64,000 nucleotides of DNA from Tigriopus japonicus (GCA_010645155.1 JAAGOF010000055.1:1202543-1266542); one strand, 5' to 3'. Shown: positions 11,226 through 26,200, counted from the first letter of the stretch. Notes: generated by a model from the letters alone, not told the origin. Program-made: numbers and translations.

Positions 11226-14200
11226 GTAAGTATAAATTGTAAACTTTTAGTTCCTTCTCGATCAAGAGACAAGCTAAAAATTAATTATAAATTATGAACA
11301 GATGAGAATTGTTATGAACATTTGGTTTTTCCTAATTTCCAAGCCTCGAAATCTTGGGATATGAGAGATCGTACATTTTCTCGAATTGGGTTCACGGTTT
11401 TTATTTTGGCTTTAATCATTTTATCGGGTTGGTTTGCGGTGGCATGAGCCCTGACCCACTTCGAGTTCTGGGATATTTGCAAATCAAGCGAATGATCTGA
11501 TCATGACTAAAATGAGGTCAAATCCCCCCTTTCTGTTTGATCTTGGTCAAGAATGACTCACGATATGTTTGTCTTTCACCTGCATGCACCCTAATTTGAA
11601 AAAACTCAATGCAAATACAAATACATCGAACATTAAATCCGATTTGCTCTTTGCCTAAATAATCTAGGAATATTGCACCAAAAGACACGAGTGCTTGTCC
11701 GTCTTGGGTTGTCGAATCAGTCTAGAAAGTGAAGATTGCCCAAAGGATTCTGAGATTTGTGATCCAAGTGGATCATCTTGCTGGAAGGAAAACTGCCAGG
11801 ATGTTCGAAAGCCGTGCTCTGTACTCTGTAACAAGAAACTCTTTTGCCCAAAAGAGCCAAATGGGCCCTCTCAATGTTATGAGGTCATCGAATGTCAACC
11901 AGGATGCAAAGATGAGACTGGGCAAGACTTTGAACTTTCGAACGAAATTTCTGAGGAGGAATACTACGATTACCCCGAGTTCCCACTCCGATTCAAAAGA
12001 GAGGATGTCCAAGAAACTGAAAGGCATAAAATTGGACAAGAGGTATCCATTGATACAAAAGAAATGGACGCATGTCCTCCTGGAACGGAGTTTTGTTTAT
12101 TGCAAGGATTGTGCTTAGCCCAATGCCCAAAAGATGAAGAGAAATGCCCTAGTGGAACATATTTTTGCTTGGACACCAATTCTTGCCAAATCGATTGCAA
12201 AGTAGATAACGAACAGGACGTTATCCAATGCTCACAAGGATTCACGCTCTGTTTATCCACCATGAAATGTTCCGCAAGTTGTGAAGAATATGAAGATGAA
12301 AACATAGAGAAGTGCCCGCCAGGTTTAACTTTCTGCCTTGACTTTGGAGGATGTGCTCATGAATGCCAGGAACAAGAAATAGAAGATCCTTACACACTAG
12401 ATGTCGTTGAATGTCCGCCAGAGACATTCTTCTGTTTGGACCGTGGTATTTGTTCCATGGATTGTTCTGATGAAACTAAGGAGATGGATGGACCAAATGA
12501 CCACGTGGTTCAATGTCCAACCAATATGGTTTATTGCTTGGATCGAGGGCTTTGCATGCATGATTGCAATTACGAAGAAATCAGACCTTTTGAATTGGAC
12601 CCCGACGAGTTCCAGTGTCCCTTAGGGATGACATTTTGCTTAGACCATGGGTTGTGTTTGATGGATTGCGATGGTTTTGGATCAACCGACACACTAGATG
12701 ACATTGAAACGAATTGTCCTGAGGGAATGTCATTTTGCCTTGAAATTGGACATTGTTCCATGGATTGTCATGAGGCTAGGTCGAACCGATGTCGCTCTGG
12801 AATGTCCTTTTGCCCAGAGCTTAACAAATGCAGCACTCATTGCTTACAAAATCAAACCACGGAGCTTGATCAAGACAAAGTACAGTGTCCCTCAGGGTTG
12901 ATATTTTGTCCAAATCTCGCAAGATGCTTGACAAATTGCCAAGAAAGAAATGGTCCAACATTGGACCAAGATGAAATCCAATGTCCAAATGGTATGATTT
13001 ACTGTTTGGATAAAGAAATGTGTGCCTTCGGTTGTGAAACCACAAATCGAACGACCATCATTCAAGAGGAAATCCACTGTCCAATCGGAATGATCTATTG
13101 TTTGGATAAAACAATGTGTGCCTTTAATTGTGGAAACACAAATCAGACGACACTCAATAAAGAAGAAGTCCAATGTCCAAGTGGTATGGTCTATTGTTTG
13201 GATAAAGGAATGTGTGTTTATGATTGTCAGCCTTCGGAGACCAACCATGCTGACGAAACTGGACATTGTCCGTTTGGCATGACATTTTGCCTAGAACAAG
13301 GAATGTGTGTTCTTGATTGTAACCCTCCAAGGACCAATCCTACCAATGAAACACTGCGGTGCCCCATTGGTATGACATTTTGTTTGGATCAAACGATCTG
13401 TTCTTGGAATTGCTCAGATAATGAAACTGCACCATTTAACACTTCGCTGGAGTACAGATGTTTTGGTTCCATGGCTTTTTGCCTGAGCACCAGGAGATGT
13501 GAGACCAATTGCTCCGCAGAATTTGCAATTTGTCCAAGCAAACAAACTTTCTGTAACGCGACTAAAACATGCGGAACCTCTTGCTCCAACTTAGAATCAG
13601 GCAAAAATCAGTGTCCTAGTGGTAAAATATTTTGTTCAGAAGATGGAGCATGCCATAACAACACCACAATATGTTCAGAGCTCTCAAATCCAAATGATTC
13701 GACCATATCCTGCCCACCTGGAACAAGATTTTGCCTTGGCCAAGACGGTTGTATTGCGGATTGCGAGGACACTCCTGAGAAATGTCCCGATGGAACAAAG
13801 TTCTGTATAATGACTGGTTTATGTACAAGTGAGTGTCTAAACGACAACGTGGAACCTGAATGCCCCGAAGGAAATGATATTTGCAATGAAGATAATTCGG
13901 ATAGAGATGGAAAAAGTGATCAGGGAATTCAGGAAGCATTCATCAAGTGCCCGCCAAACACGATCTATTGCTTGGAGGCTGGTGAATGCCTGTATGAATG
14001 TAATTCACCAAAAGACCCATCACTCTCACAATGTCCTCAAGGACTAACATTGTGCTTGGAGACCCTTGAGTGTCGCGCTGATTGCTCCGAAAACCCAATC
14101 AGTCCACCTGATAAGCGTCAAATTATTTCATGTCCAATTGGAACGCATTTCTGTTTGGAGCAAATGTCTTGTCAAAAGGATTGCCATAACGACCAGCCTC

Positions 14201-17200
14201 CTTCGCCTGTTCAGGATGATTGGCAATGTCCTTCAGGCACCACATTGTGTTTGGATATTGGAAAATGCTCTACCAATTGCGACAGCCAACGGGACCCAAT
14301 TCAATTGGACGTGGATTATGTGTGTCCACCTGGGACTGCGTATTGCCTTTCCCAAGGGCTTTGTACTAATTCATGTCATGCCGAGGATGGAAAAGATGAG
14401 AACGGCCAAAACGAGCGCCCAATCCGTGAGATTTCTTGCCCTCCGGGCACTTCATTTTGCCTGGAGTCAAGCCGATGTCTGGCACACTGCTCCAATGAAT
14501 CATCGTTGTCAACCAATACAATATTTCAGTGCCCTCCAGGAACGGTCTACTGCCTGGAAAGCCAACAATGTGCTACAGATTGTCGCCGTGACAAAGATTT
14601 TGGCCTCGAACAGGGATTGGAGGGTCGGCACTCCTCCTTCAAACCCTGTCCGCGTGGGTACATTTACTGTCTGGCAATTGATGCATGCGTTCTCGGAGAT
14701 TGTTCCGTATTTGAAACTCGTCACCCCAATTGCACTTCAAATCAGGTACAGATTCGCTATCTTGAAATCACTATTTTGACACTAAGCCAACAAACATTTC
14801 AGATCTACAACCCCCAATCAAAATCCTGCGAACCTTTCCACAATTTCGATTCCAACCGAACCAACGTACCTTCCTGCGGAGAAGGAAAGGTGAGCGGGAA
14901 ACGTTTTATCGGCGAAAGGAAAATTTGTAATCACTCAACCTTTGTTTCTCCAGTATTTCTGCGGGATTACCAACGATTGCTTGCCAATGAGTGAACCTTG
15001 TGATAAAGCGTTTTGTCCATGGGGTACTGTTCTCTGCAATGGTCAATGCTCAAGAACTTGTTCTTTTGAGGATGTGGGTTGTCCCATCCCAAGAGCGCTT
15101 GCAACTCCCGAATTCACCTCTTGCATGGTCAACCAGCATTGTGAACCAGGATATCTGTGTTGTAAAGATTCAGGTAGCCAACGGAATATCTCCCTCAAAA
15201 TTATGTCTCCCAGAAACAAAATGTACCAAAGTGAGTATTCGTTCTCTTTAGGAAAGCAGCATCGTCATTGTGTGAAAACAAGCTTTTCAAACTCAACATC
15301 GTTAGTCTCCATCCCGGGTGCCATGGCTCTTCAACAAAGTTGTACTGCCATTGCTCTGCCTAAGAATGCTTTTCTCGTGCCTGTCTACAACAAACACAAT
15401 TGCTCGGGGCTTGATTCCACTGATGAACCATGGAAGTGCCCAACGGATACGCTTTGTTGCGATGGAACGTGTTGGGGACTGCCGTCATCGGGTAGAATGG
15501 GAAACGATAGCCATGATGATAATGAGGATGAGATTCGAGGTCCAGCTAAACGAGAGTGTTCTGGAGGAGATATGTAAGTAATAGCCTCACTCCCTGAAGA
15601 GATGATGGCAATCACATCATCCAAAGAAGCTTAGGGGTCCAAATGGTGCATAAATATAACAAAGGTCGTTAGACGATGGAGGCACACAACTATCTTAGAA
15701 CATTGTTTTTTCTGCATTTTTCGTCTGTATCACAATGAATGGATGTAATTTCAGATATTGCCCGTCACTCAAGCTCTGTCTCGCCATGGACCAATTAAAT
15801 GAATGCTCTAAAACGTGCCCCGAACAACAGACGTTGTGCCAAAATGGTTCGAGGTCGATGAAATGCAGTACAAACTGCTCAGGTGAGCTCAATTTTGCAT
15901 AAATCTTATTGATCTTTTCATTCATTCATTCAACAAGTTTTCACGAGTCCAATTTTCGGTTTCAGATGAAGAAGCAATTTCTCGCATTTGGATCACATCA
16001 AAAGCGACAGAAGCTCGCAACAACTCAGATCCCCTGTCTTTAAAACTTTTGGTGGATGAATATGGCAATCTTTCAAACGGTTGGGTAAGATCGCAATTTA
16101 ACTCATTTAACCCCTGTACTTTAGAGGGTACTTTGGTTCGTCATGTCCAGCTTACCTTGCTTTAGTCCAAATTTTTCGTCATTTATGCAATAAGTCTACT
16201 TTGAACTCTGAACAAGTTATTGGCTTAGCAAATACAGTAAATGAATGAAGTTCTTCCTTCTACCAAACATATACATCTCTAATGTTGGAACCTGAACTTG
16301 AACTTCCTGTTTTAGAGAGGAACGGTTATTTCATCGGACGTGGGTTGGGAATTTCGAGATTCATCCTCAACTTGGCAAAAGTTGGAGAAAGGTTCCATTT
16401 TGAGTCGAGGGACGTGGCTCCAATATAGGGCAAAGCAGAATTCATCCTCATCAGGAAGTCTGAACACAGCAGACTCATTTCTCAGAAAGTTCAAGATGAA
16501 ATTGGAAGGAACACCAAATCAGTCAGGTAAATATCGCCGAAAGAAGCACTTTGTGACTAACCTCAAAGAAACCGGTCCTGGAATTTTACTTACAAGAACA
16601 TGTACAATAGAAACTGATGAGTGATGACCAGTGTCCGGAAAAGAAATTGTTAAAAAGTGACAAAATATCAATTATACATTTTCTTCAAAAAAGCCAAACA
16701 ATAAAAAATAAGCCAAATATAAAAAAAAATTTTAGACAACGCCATCATTTGGTCATTTCGTCTGTGTGCACAAACTTGTCCATTACATTTTTGGTGAGTT
16801 ATTGCAAGGCACACTTGGAAACCTAACTGATCTAGCAATTTAGAATATTCAATTTGCCTCAACAGGTGGCGCACTTTTTTGCGCATTTGACAATAGTTGT
16901 TATTTCAATGTTTAGCTTTAGTGCAAATGCCCTTTTGTAAACCTGTTGGTGTATTTGGTTCGTATTGGTTAAGACCTGTTCTGTATTGACTATATGCATT
17001 TCGCACATATTTTGCTAAAAAAAATTTTCCTGCCTTAAACATCAAGAAAATATTGAACTTTCCTTTTGGACTTTCCTTGAAATAGCCAAAATATTTTTAA
17101 AAATCGAGGAAAAGTGGAGAAATACTTTTGAAATATTTTATATATGAAAAATATAGTTCCGGGCTCTGATAAGTGATAACTGTATGCAGGTTGTTAAAAA

Positions 17201-20200
17201 CAGCGTAAACGGATGTCAACACCTCTACTCAGAAAGAACAAATGAAAGTTTTGTTGGTTCACTTGGATTGTATTGTGGCCATGAGATTGACCTTGGACAA
17301 AGAAATTATTGTCATCGATTTATCGCAACATGGCATGATATTCGTAGAAAATATCAGAGCTGGGTTTGGTGTGTCGAGAAGTTTGAGATGGTGCGTGATT
17401 GTTACATATGTGTAAAAGAAGGAGAGGGCAAGAGAGAGATATAAGACAAGCAGCTGTCGCAATCTCAACAAAAATCACCTTGCAAACACATTTGAGTCAT
17501 TAAATCATTCAATCAGGAGGTTCATCAGATGTTATTTTTTGATCTCGCTCATGTTAGTCACAGATTATCACGTAAATGCCCATTTCTGAATTTCAGACAG
17601 GTTCGTCACACTGGCACAACTTGAACTTCCGCTCCTTCCAGCCCGTCCGATTATGGCGGGTAATTCAAAATCCACACACATTACACCTGAACAGGATGGG
17701 AAAGAGGGCGGAAGGAATGACAAGGACGACGATGACGATCAGGGATCTGCCGTCGAGAAAGTGTTTTACGCCATGAAGGAGGACAGCCGAGAACCAGTCC
17801 GATTGAGTGAGGTCTTCAAGGTCGTGGAGGACCCGAAGGCCATCAACATCTTGAGGAGGGAATATCAGAGATGTAAGGCATGAGCAATTTTCTCAGTCAG
17901 ACTGAAAAGAGTGGGAAAAAACTTTTCCTAGAGACTTGTTGGGTTGTTGCTGTTGTTGTTGTTCAAGGGCTCGAGGCCAAAAAGCGCTTTTAATGAGTAA
18001 CAAACAAGTTCCGACCAGATATAATTTGTGATTCCCTGCTTTAAGACTGGAAACCGTAAATGGGTGAAGCTTGAGAACAACACCAAAGGGTTTAGTTGGC
18101 TCTTAACACCACAACAAATAGTTTAAGTTGGAAAGGCAGCCCTTTATTACAATGACAGTGCCAGGGGAAGAAAACGAGGAAGAGTAGAGTCAAAAAATGA
18201 AGGCCAGCCCCAACTGGTTTGTCAGCACAAGGTTTGTTGGCCTTCTGTCTACTCGAGGAGTTGTGCAAACAAGTCTGTAGACCCTAGGTCCAATGCATAC
18301 GGTAACTAAGTGCTTGAACGGTACTTTTATACAAAGCTCATTAAGGGCAGCTACAGGAAAACAACAAAACAACCAACTTGCTCTTTTTAATCGAGGAAAA
18401 TCTACAAAGGAATGGAGGCGTGTGCAAGGTCAACATCCAGAGGTTTTTATGTGAGGCGGAGTATGCCAAGAATAAGCTGGTAGATCAAAAACGCCCACAA
18501 CAATAAAAATTGTCACACGAGGACTCGACTCAATTAGGCATTCACTAGATCTAAACCAGGGTCAGTCATTTGTTAAAGTGAAATTCACATTCCTTATCGG
18601 AAAACACAAAATGTTTTTAAACAAATTGATGAATTTCTTAAAGGTCAAAATTATTCTTTAATGGGAAGAAGTTACAGAAAAAACAAGGAAACGAAAAAAA
18701 CAACATACGAAATAAACTAGGGATATCCTGACGGAAATCAATTTAGGTTAGCTTTACATTACAGTAGACGATATCTACAAAGATTATTTGGATCAATAAC
18801 CGATTTAGATATTTTACCATGTTGGAAGCTATGAACCTTGGAAGTTTTGAATGCATAACTTGACAATTTTTGCCACAACTTTAAGGTAACTATTGGCAAT
18901 TTTGATGGCCTAGGGGAAATGCTTAGTTGAGTCGAACTCGTGAAAGAAAATCGGAATTGCTCCGTGATTGGAAGCGTTCTTGGCGGAAAGTATTCTGAAC
19001 TATCTATCCCCTTACCCTCACGCCAAAGGGCACTGTACAAGGAAACATCATCGGAGCAAAAGTTTGTTTCTTTCCAGCCAAATATGGCCTCTTGATACCC
19101 TCACACTAGCATGGTATGTATATAGTGGGACAGCAGCAGTCTAGTGAGGGGTTTTATGCTCACCCTGAGATACGGAGAAACCTGACTACTGGATGCTTTC
19201 ATCATCTCCCAATCAGGAGAAGGATTTGGTCTGGATGGTTGACTGGTTGGTTACACACACATGTAAAAATCAGATATGAAATGCTCTTTGAGCATCTCAC
19301 TCTGCGCTAAGACAGCTGAAACTAAAAGGGAAAACACATGTCCCGTTAAGACCGTAAACAACCAAGGAGCGCCATGACAGACTAATTGGGGCAAACTGTA
19401 AAGCAACTACTCGCTCCTACACCATCACAGTAGCACATTCGTTTTCAAAGGTGTCCAACAGGGAGCTAAAACGTCTTTGAGTAGACCGCATACTTGAAAA
19501 CCCCACTCACCTATGGCGTCGATGTTCGACTTTGGGCGGAGCAAGACCTCCCGCTGCACAATTGTCGTCAGAGAGGTGGTGATAGGTGCGTTCGTGGTAT
19601 TTACGGTAGTCATACATGTCACAATTCGGCTAAAATATAAGGAGGAAATTTGTTAAAATTAGACGTTATTTTAAATGGAAGGTTATTTATGGGAAAGTTT
19701 GAGGTGTGACGTCATTTGCGTCCCAACTAATGGTTCGTCAAAATTGGAATTTCATGGACCAATCATTGAGGCCTTTTGCGTTCCAACGCCATGAAACACA
19801 TAATTATCTATTTTTTCGGCTCTTTCTTTGCATGTGCGTGCGAGGCATTTTAATGTCAATCCAGCCCATATTTCTTAGGATTTTGTAATGAATATGCGAA
19901 GCAAACGCTTTCTCAGATGTATTCAAAGTCGTGAAACGGAAGGCGTTTTCCAAAGCCATGTTTTATACTTAGTATTTCAAAGGTCCTCGAAATTCGATAA
20001 CGTGAGATTTATTTCGTGTTTGTCAGTTTGGATGAGATTTATTGGAATGCGTTAAAGGTACGTAGCAATGTACATTTCTTGCAATGAATGTGAAGACGTA
20101 AGGATATCGAGGGGTGGATATTGAATATCCTTCAATTTGATATGGTAAAGAGAGTAAAGTTCCAATGGAGCCAACAATATTTTCCCTGTTATAATCTAGG

Positions 20201-23200
20201 TTTTAGGGCCAAACACATTGGAAGAAAAGCAAGTCCATATTTCAAGTGAAAAAGAGACTTGAAAATGCTACTGACGACATTCCAAACGTCGAAACGCTAT
20301 TAAGCTTGTTATAAGTCAAAGATATTTCGTCGGTCAAAGTGCGCGGGTGGTAGTCATTAGTGGCCGTTCATGTCATTTGGGACAAAATAAGGCTTTAAGA
20401 AGACGTGTGGTCCCATCAGCAGGGTGTGTGTATACCCGAAAGCTACAATATAACATTCGACCGACATTCTACAGTTATGCTCAGGACGCCCGATCTAGTG
20501 TGTATGCAGGCGATGGCCGTGCCTGTCTAAAAAAAATGGGAAAGTTGCCTTGTGGGAGAACAAGATTGCGATCTCCTTCTCTCTCACTCTCTTTCTCTCA
20601 ATTTCTCTTTTTCTCTCTCAAATGGGTCGGTTTTTGAGTCAGGAATGGAGGAGGCAATCGTCACTGATTGTAGGATCTCTCTATTGCCTGGTATTGGGTG
20701 TCCATGTCTAGATTGCGTTCCAAGGTCCACATGAATTCGTAACGATCTCCGGCCGTCGACACCACCTTGAAACCGATATACCCAAGGGCGTTGAGGATCA
20801 CAATGCAAGTGCACTCGATGCGAATCCCGTGCTTGGGATTCCAGCCCTCTTCCCGACCTTTCTTCATGTGCTCGGGAAACTTGCTCTGGAAGAAAAACAA
20901 ACAAATTGGAACATGAATTGTGATGAAGTGCCATAGAAGGAAGGAAAATGGAACATACGGCTCACTCAGAGCTAGTCAAAATTCGTACTGAGCGTTGAGA
21001 TGCACACGTGAGCTCAAATTGTGTGCTGGAGGGGACAGTCAACAAATTAGTCACACGGCCTTTCCATAAGGCCAAACAATCTAAAAGTACCTAACGAGTC
21101 CGTCCGTGGGTGCGGAAAAAAGTTCTTGAAAACGGGCCTGAGAGTGCGCAACCAAGTTTTTTTGCGTTGGCAAAGCATGGTGGAAACACTCGCAGATTGA
21201 TGCATTTCTATCCAAACCGTAAGCCTCTCGCTTTTCCAACTTGCTTAACACAGGACCGGTCTTCTCATTTCCCTCCTCGTTAGCGATTCACCAGATCAAG
21301 GATAAACTCCTTAAATAATTAAACACACCAAGGACACCGAAGACCATCTCCAATCTTCATCAATGAACTAAAAGCGTGTTTAACTTTGATATTGGAAGAC
21401 CTACTGTCTGGCTCTAAACCAAATCAACATTGTGCAGTTTTTGGCCGTTTTCCAAACCGACTTCGTGATTCCAAGCTCGATGAAGAAACTGAATTAGCTG
21501 ACTATCCGGCCCTATTTTTGGAACACCTTCCTTCCCGAATGATAGATCGAAGGAGATATGGAGGAGGGGTTTCCATGTCTTTCTACACCCACCAGCTTCA
21601 TGATCCGGGCTCAACAAGAAACGTTCTAAAAACCTTTCTCAAAAAGTTTCCGGATCCTGTTGGGTAAATTCAATTTATAGTCCGGAAAATAGGTTCTTCC
21701 CGGCCCAGGTTTGCAATGTAAAAGTATTGGGGAAGTGGAACTTCGAGTTCACTCCAAAGATTTACTACGTCAACTGGCCTTCTCCACATTGTCAATCTTT
21801 GGAAAGTGAAATGAAGCTAATGGAGGCCTTCTTCATCTTTCTCATGCAAGAACGTGACTTTCTTAGCGCCTCTCAAAAGTGATTCTGAACTGCATGTCAA
21901 GACTTACACTAGATGGACGTTTTGTGTAAGAAATAGAACCTTCATGCAAGCAAGCACTGGGATAAATTCAAATTAGCAAGAACTTTGCCAAAACTCTTTA
22001 AAACGATCTATATGTTTTAAATTTCGGGGTTTAGCAAACAGTGCGTGATGGATTTAGATGTTCTATGCTCTTTACACGTTTACGCTTTGCGTTAGTTATT
22101 AAAATTGGTTTCAGTTTCTCTGCTCCAAAAAGAAAAAGTTGCGAGTGCGCCCTTGGGACTCGATCAAAAAATGAAAGAAAATCCATCATTGAAAGTTTCG
22201 GCTCTTTCGGTCACTGATGAGATGACGTCTGCCAAATTATACTCACATTTTTCGTTTAAGCTTGTAAGCATTTCACCGTAATTTGGGTCCAACGTTTATT
22301 CAAGGACAGAAAACATCTTGGAATCGATAGAATCAATTTGTCGATAGTGTTGTCAGTATTGGAGTTCTATTTCTATTCATGAACATACTACTTCCCTTCT
22401 CTCAACTGTAAATTTCACTCCTGTTCCTTTTTCTTCTTTCTCAAACTTTTATCTTACCCAGGAGGCGGGGTACAAACTCGATTGTTCTGTCTGAAGAGTC
22501 TTTGTCCCAGGATCCCTTCATTGGAACAACACTTTATGCACTGGGTCGGTCGAGTAGAACATTTTTCTAAAGAGGCTCCCTTTCCTTTAGGGCGTTTAAT
22601 AATATTTTACAAGCATCCTGATCACGGCTCCCAAAAACTAAGGACTATTTTCATAGTTGGGTCAACTGGATCAATTCTGTCAGTGTGTTATTCTCTTACG
22701 CTACATACTCTGTACTCCTTCTTTGAAAACTGAGGGAAATGAGTCTTTGCATTGTGACTTGGAGGCCTAACAATGCAAAAACGGATGTTGTCGCCTTTAT
22801 CTTATGAATGATGAAGACACTGGCCCTACGTGAAAGAAAATGGAACACGACAGGCACAAGATGGCACACTTTGCCTCGGGAACAACTTCGAAAGTATTGT
22901 TGAAGCCCATGCATAGGACAGTGTTGACACAGTTTTATATCCTCCTTTTATCCTGGCTGAGCCTCTTGGACCGTGTCCAAAGCACTGAACCATTTTGGAA
23001 TGGAACACAGAGTGCCTTGACATCCGAGGGTGATGTGGCCATTTTGGGATGGCACCTGGTCTCATTATTCACGATTATTTGGAAGCAAGGTGATTAGAAT
23101 GACGGTGATCCATGGGAAACAAGGAGGGAGGGAATAGAAATACTCTGACCGAAAGAAAACCTTCTTGAATAATAGATGCTCGAAGGATTTCATCCCACCG

Positions 23201-26200
23201 TTTCCTTCGAAAAAGATAGGGCGAATGGCTGAACATGACACGTTCTTCCCAGTATTGTTTCCTTTTACCTTTAATCAAATTTGGCCAGTCTCTTCCGTAA
23301 GAAAGAGAGTTCAAAAGTAAGCTCGGTTTCATGTTCCATGGATTTTCTTTTCTGTATAGAAACTGAGTGCACATCGTATTTGGAACAAAAAAGTCTTGGT
23401 CGGATGTAAAACTTTGATCCCGCACGACGGACGAGGAAAGTTTGCGGCATGATTGGTCGCGAAACCTGATGAAAGTTAGACCTCGGCGTTTCGAATGTCA
23501 TTTGATACTTGAATTGAAAGTCAAGTCATTTGATAAGCCTCTCAATGAACTTTCCAACTGGTGCGCTTCAAACCCTGTCGACCGATGACAAATGGCACCC
23601 AAATCTCGATCAAAGAGGTTGCACACACAGTCTCTCTCCTAATGCAAAGGGGGATAAGAGAGAAGCTTTTGTCGTGGTGGAAATGAGGCTAGGAACAAGT
23701 TCGGGTCTTAAAGAAAACAAGCTATCTGTGAATCCCACGCCAGTTTCAAATCGATAGCAGGTACACAAAGGAAGGTTAGCAAACCAACTTGGTACTCTTT
23801 GAAAAGGTCTCACTCATGGAATGGAAGCTTTTAAATGTTATACGAGCTTAAATGGGATTAGAAATGAACACGAGAGTGATAATGGACCAAGCAAAGTTCC
23901 CTTTTAGGAACAATCCTCGATGACCTCAGACTAATATTTCTGAGAAGACTGTACTTTCTCTTTTCATCGAGAGATTTCCATGATTACTGTATTGATTCTT
24001 ACCTGTAAGTATCGCATTTCCTGGGGTGTGAGTCCGAAAATACAACAGGTTTCCGCAGTAGGCGTACCCACGACGGACACATACGATGACATTCCGGAAC
24101 GAGACAGTGTTTAATTTTATCCGAGCAAAGAGGAAGTAGAAGCAAAAGAGGATGGTTCCTAGACCGACTTATCTTCCGACTTTACGTTTATGCCCCTTCT
24201 ATTTCTTTGTTGCAACACCTGATCGATGGTCTCTTCGTGAGCACGCGTCCAACCAAACTGAAGCTGAAAACGTACTCGGAAGCAAACTTCTTGGTTGGCC
24301 TTTCTCGGGAAAGGAAAACAGGACGAGAGCAAGGACGCCCCCACACTCATCTGGCTTTCAGCCTTGTGCGCTCGGTTCATTCACTGGGTCATCCCAGAGA
24401 GCGTGTTCCTTCCTTTCTGAGAGGAATCCCTCATGTGAACTCAAAGAAATATGGCCTGCTCAAGAGATAGCGTAACTTTCTATGTAGTAGATAAAAGAGA
24501 TCTCATCCAAGATCAACGGTGATGATGAAGAGCCAATATTGTTCTCGTCCGTTGATGGATGAGCGTGGAATGAGCCTGATTTGGCATTGTGGCGCATGAA
24601 TTAGTTGACTTGGATTCATGAATGCTGTTTTAGGGCTCTTTTACATGATGCAAAGATGTGCTATTTCTGTTTATGACAAATATCTGCCAAGAACATGTAA
24701 GCAGCATCACACAATAAGTAAGAAATGCTCTTATTTTTTTATGGAAATCCTTTAAGAGAATTTTGTTTTTAACCAGGAACACGTGAAGTTCATCTAATGT
24801 AACAGGTCTGCTGTATTTGTCTTTCCGAGATTTTCTTTCTCCAATGGGACTTGTTATGTGTCCATGAGTATTGGGAGAATAACCATTAGCAGGCCGAGGA
24901 AATGGCACTAACTTGATACGCTCGAGATCCTATTTCCGTCCAAGTGACTGAAAGATTACTTAAACACGAGGAATACTAAGAAGGTCGGAAAATAAGTGGT
25001 AATAGGAGAGGTCTCAGTTTGGGCCTTTTCGTAAGCCGTCCTTTCATATGCAGTAGATCAAGAGCTACGCAAGCCAAGTCCAATCAGATTTATCCTCTCG
25101 GACAAAAGGCGTTTTTTCACTAAAGCTGTTCTGAAAAGACGGATTCCATATTTCACATAGAATTAATTAGCTTCCTCCACTCTGCAGTATTTTTCCGGAC
25201 ACTTCAGTTTCCCGAAAACGTATGCTCAAAATCACGATGTTGCTCTGTCGCACAAACGGAAGTAAAAGCTAGTTTCATTATGGCGTGAGACAGATCAATC
25301 CTTACGAGCGAGATCTCAGTTGGCATGATCAAGTCTAAGAAAAGGACCCATTTCCGATTGGAGTTGAGATCCTGCCAGATCCCAAGCCATATTGAGATAG
25401 AGAAGGGCCCTTTATCCACAGACAGCATTGGCAATTGCTTATTCACCTCGTTTTCTCCGAGCATTAAATACCGGACTCACCAGCGATGTGTTTTCGTTCG
25501 TGTCTTTAGAATGGACGGACAAGGGACATAAAATCTGTCTTTTTGCTTCTTCGTGAGGATTTTTGTGTAAGCTCGTTTTGTCATTTGCAGCCTTTGATGA
25601 GCTTCAATCTGAAGGTATATGGCGTTTGAAAGTGCCAGGAAACAATTCCTTCGCGGGTCGGTTTTTGAAAACGTTCAAAAATGATCTAGAGAGGATTCAA
25701 CGACCTTCAGGCGTGAAATTGGAATTCGCCCAAACCATCACAAAGCGAGAGGAGTACCGAAATAAAGTCCAATTTTCATTGGATAATGGTCTTCAGTGAG
25801 TAATCAATGAAAGTTTTGTAATTAGTTCAAGTCTCAGGGGAAGTGCTCATCCTGTTCATTCCTTCTTTCATTTGCCCAGTTGGAACTTGATGGATAACCC
25901 TCAAGAGGCTCTCTATTTGCCACTTAATAAGGACACGCTGTTATTGTTGGACCTTGAGAAGGATTACGTTGGCCAAATTGCCTTCAACGTGACGGCTTAC
26001 CTTGAAGACCTCGATGGATTAATCAAAGAAAATCGAGATGAGAAACAAACAATCATCATACAGGTAGTTTGTGTGGGGATATGCTTTTTTAAATTGGTTT
26101 CTCGCATCTAAACCCTGTCAATTAAAAACAGGTCACTCCGGTAAATGATGCGCCACAAGTGCGCGAAAATTGGTTCTCTTCCCAGAAACTTAAGTTTCCC

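Larger units (their letters stand above)
16527..25590 (+). other. Intron 8 of the giant receptor (9 kb), with nested genes and a MITE
   Basis: The donor GTAAAT at 16527 and acceptor TTTGCAG ending 25590 are phase-compatible. Contents: a hAT MITE (16629-17168), a 76-codon ORF (17653-17883), an unassigned minus-strand exon candidate (19511-19629) and the GFRP-like gene on the minus strand (20661-24092). Between these I see AT-rich unique DNA and a CT-rich tract at 20570-20625. If the host gene actually splits here, this is the intergenic space. Confidence 0.5.

Noticed and set aside
14066..14779. 237-codon plus-strand ORF in a second frame
   Set aside because: Shadow of the cysteine-repeat exon. 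The periodic cysteine codons keep other frames open; the frame with fixed CPxGxxFC spacing is the real one.
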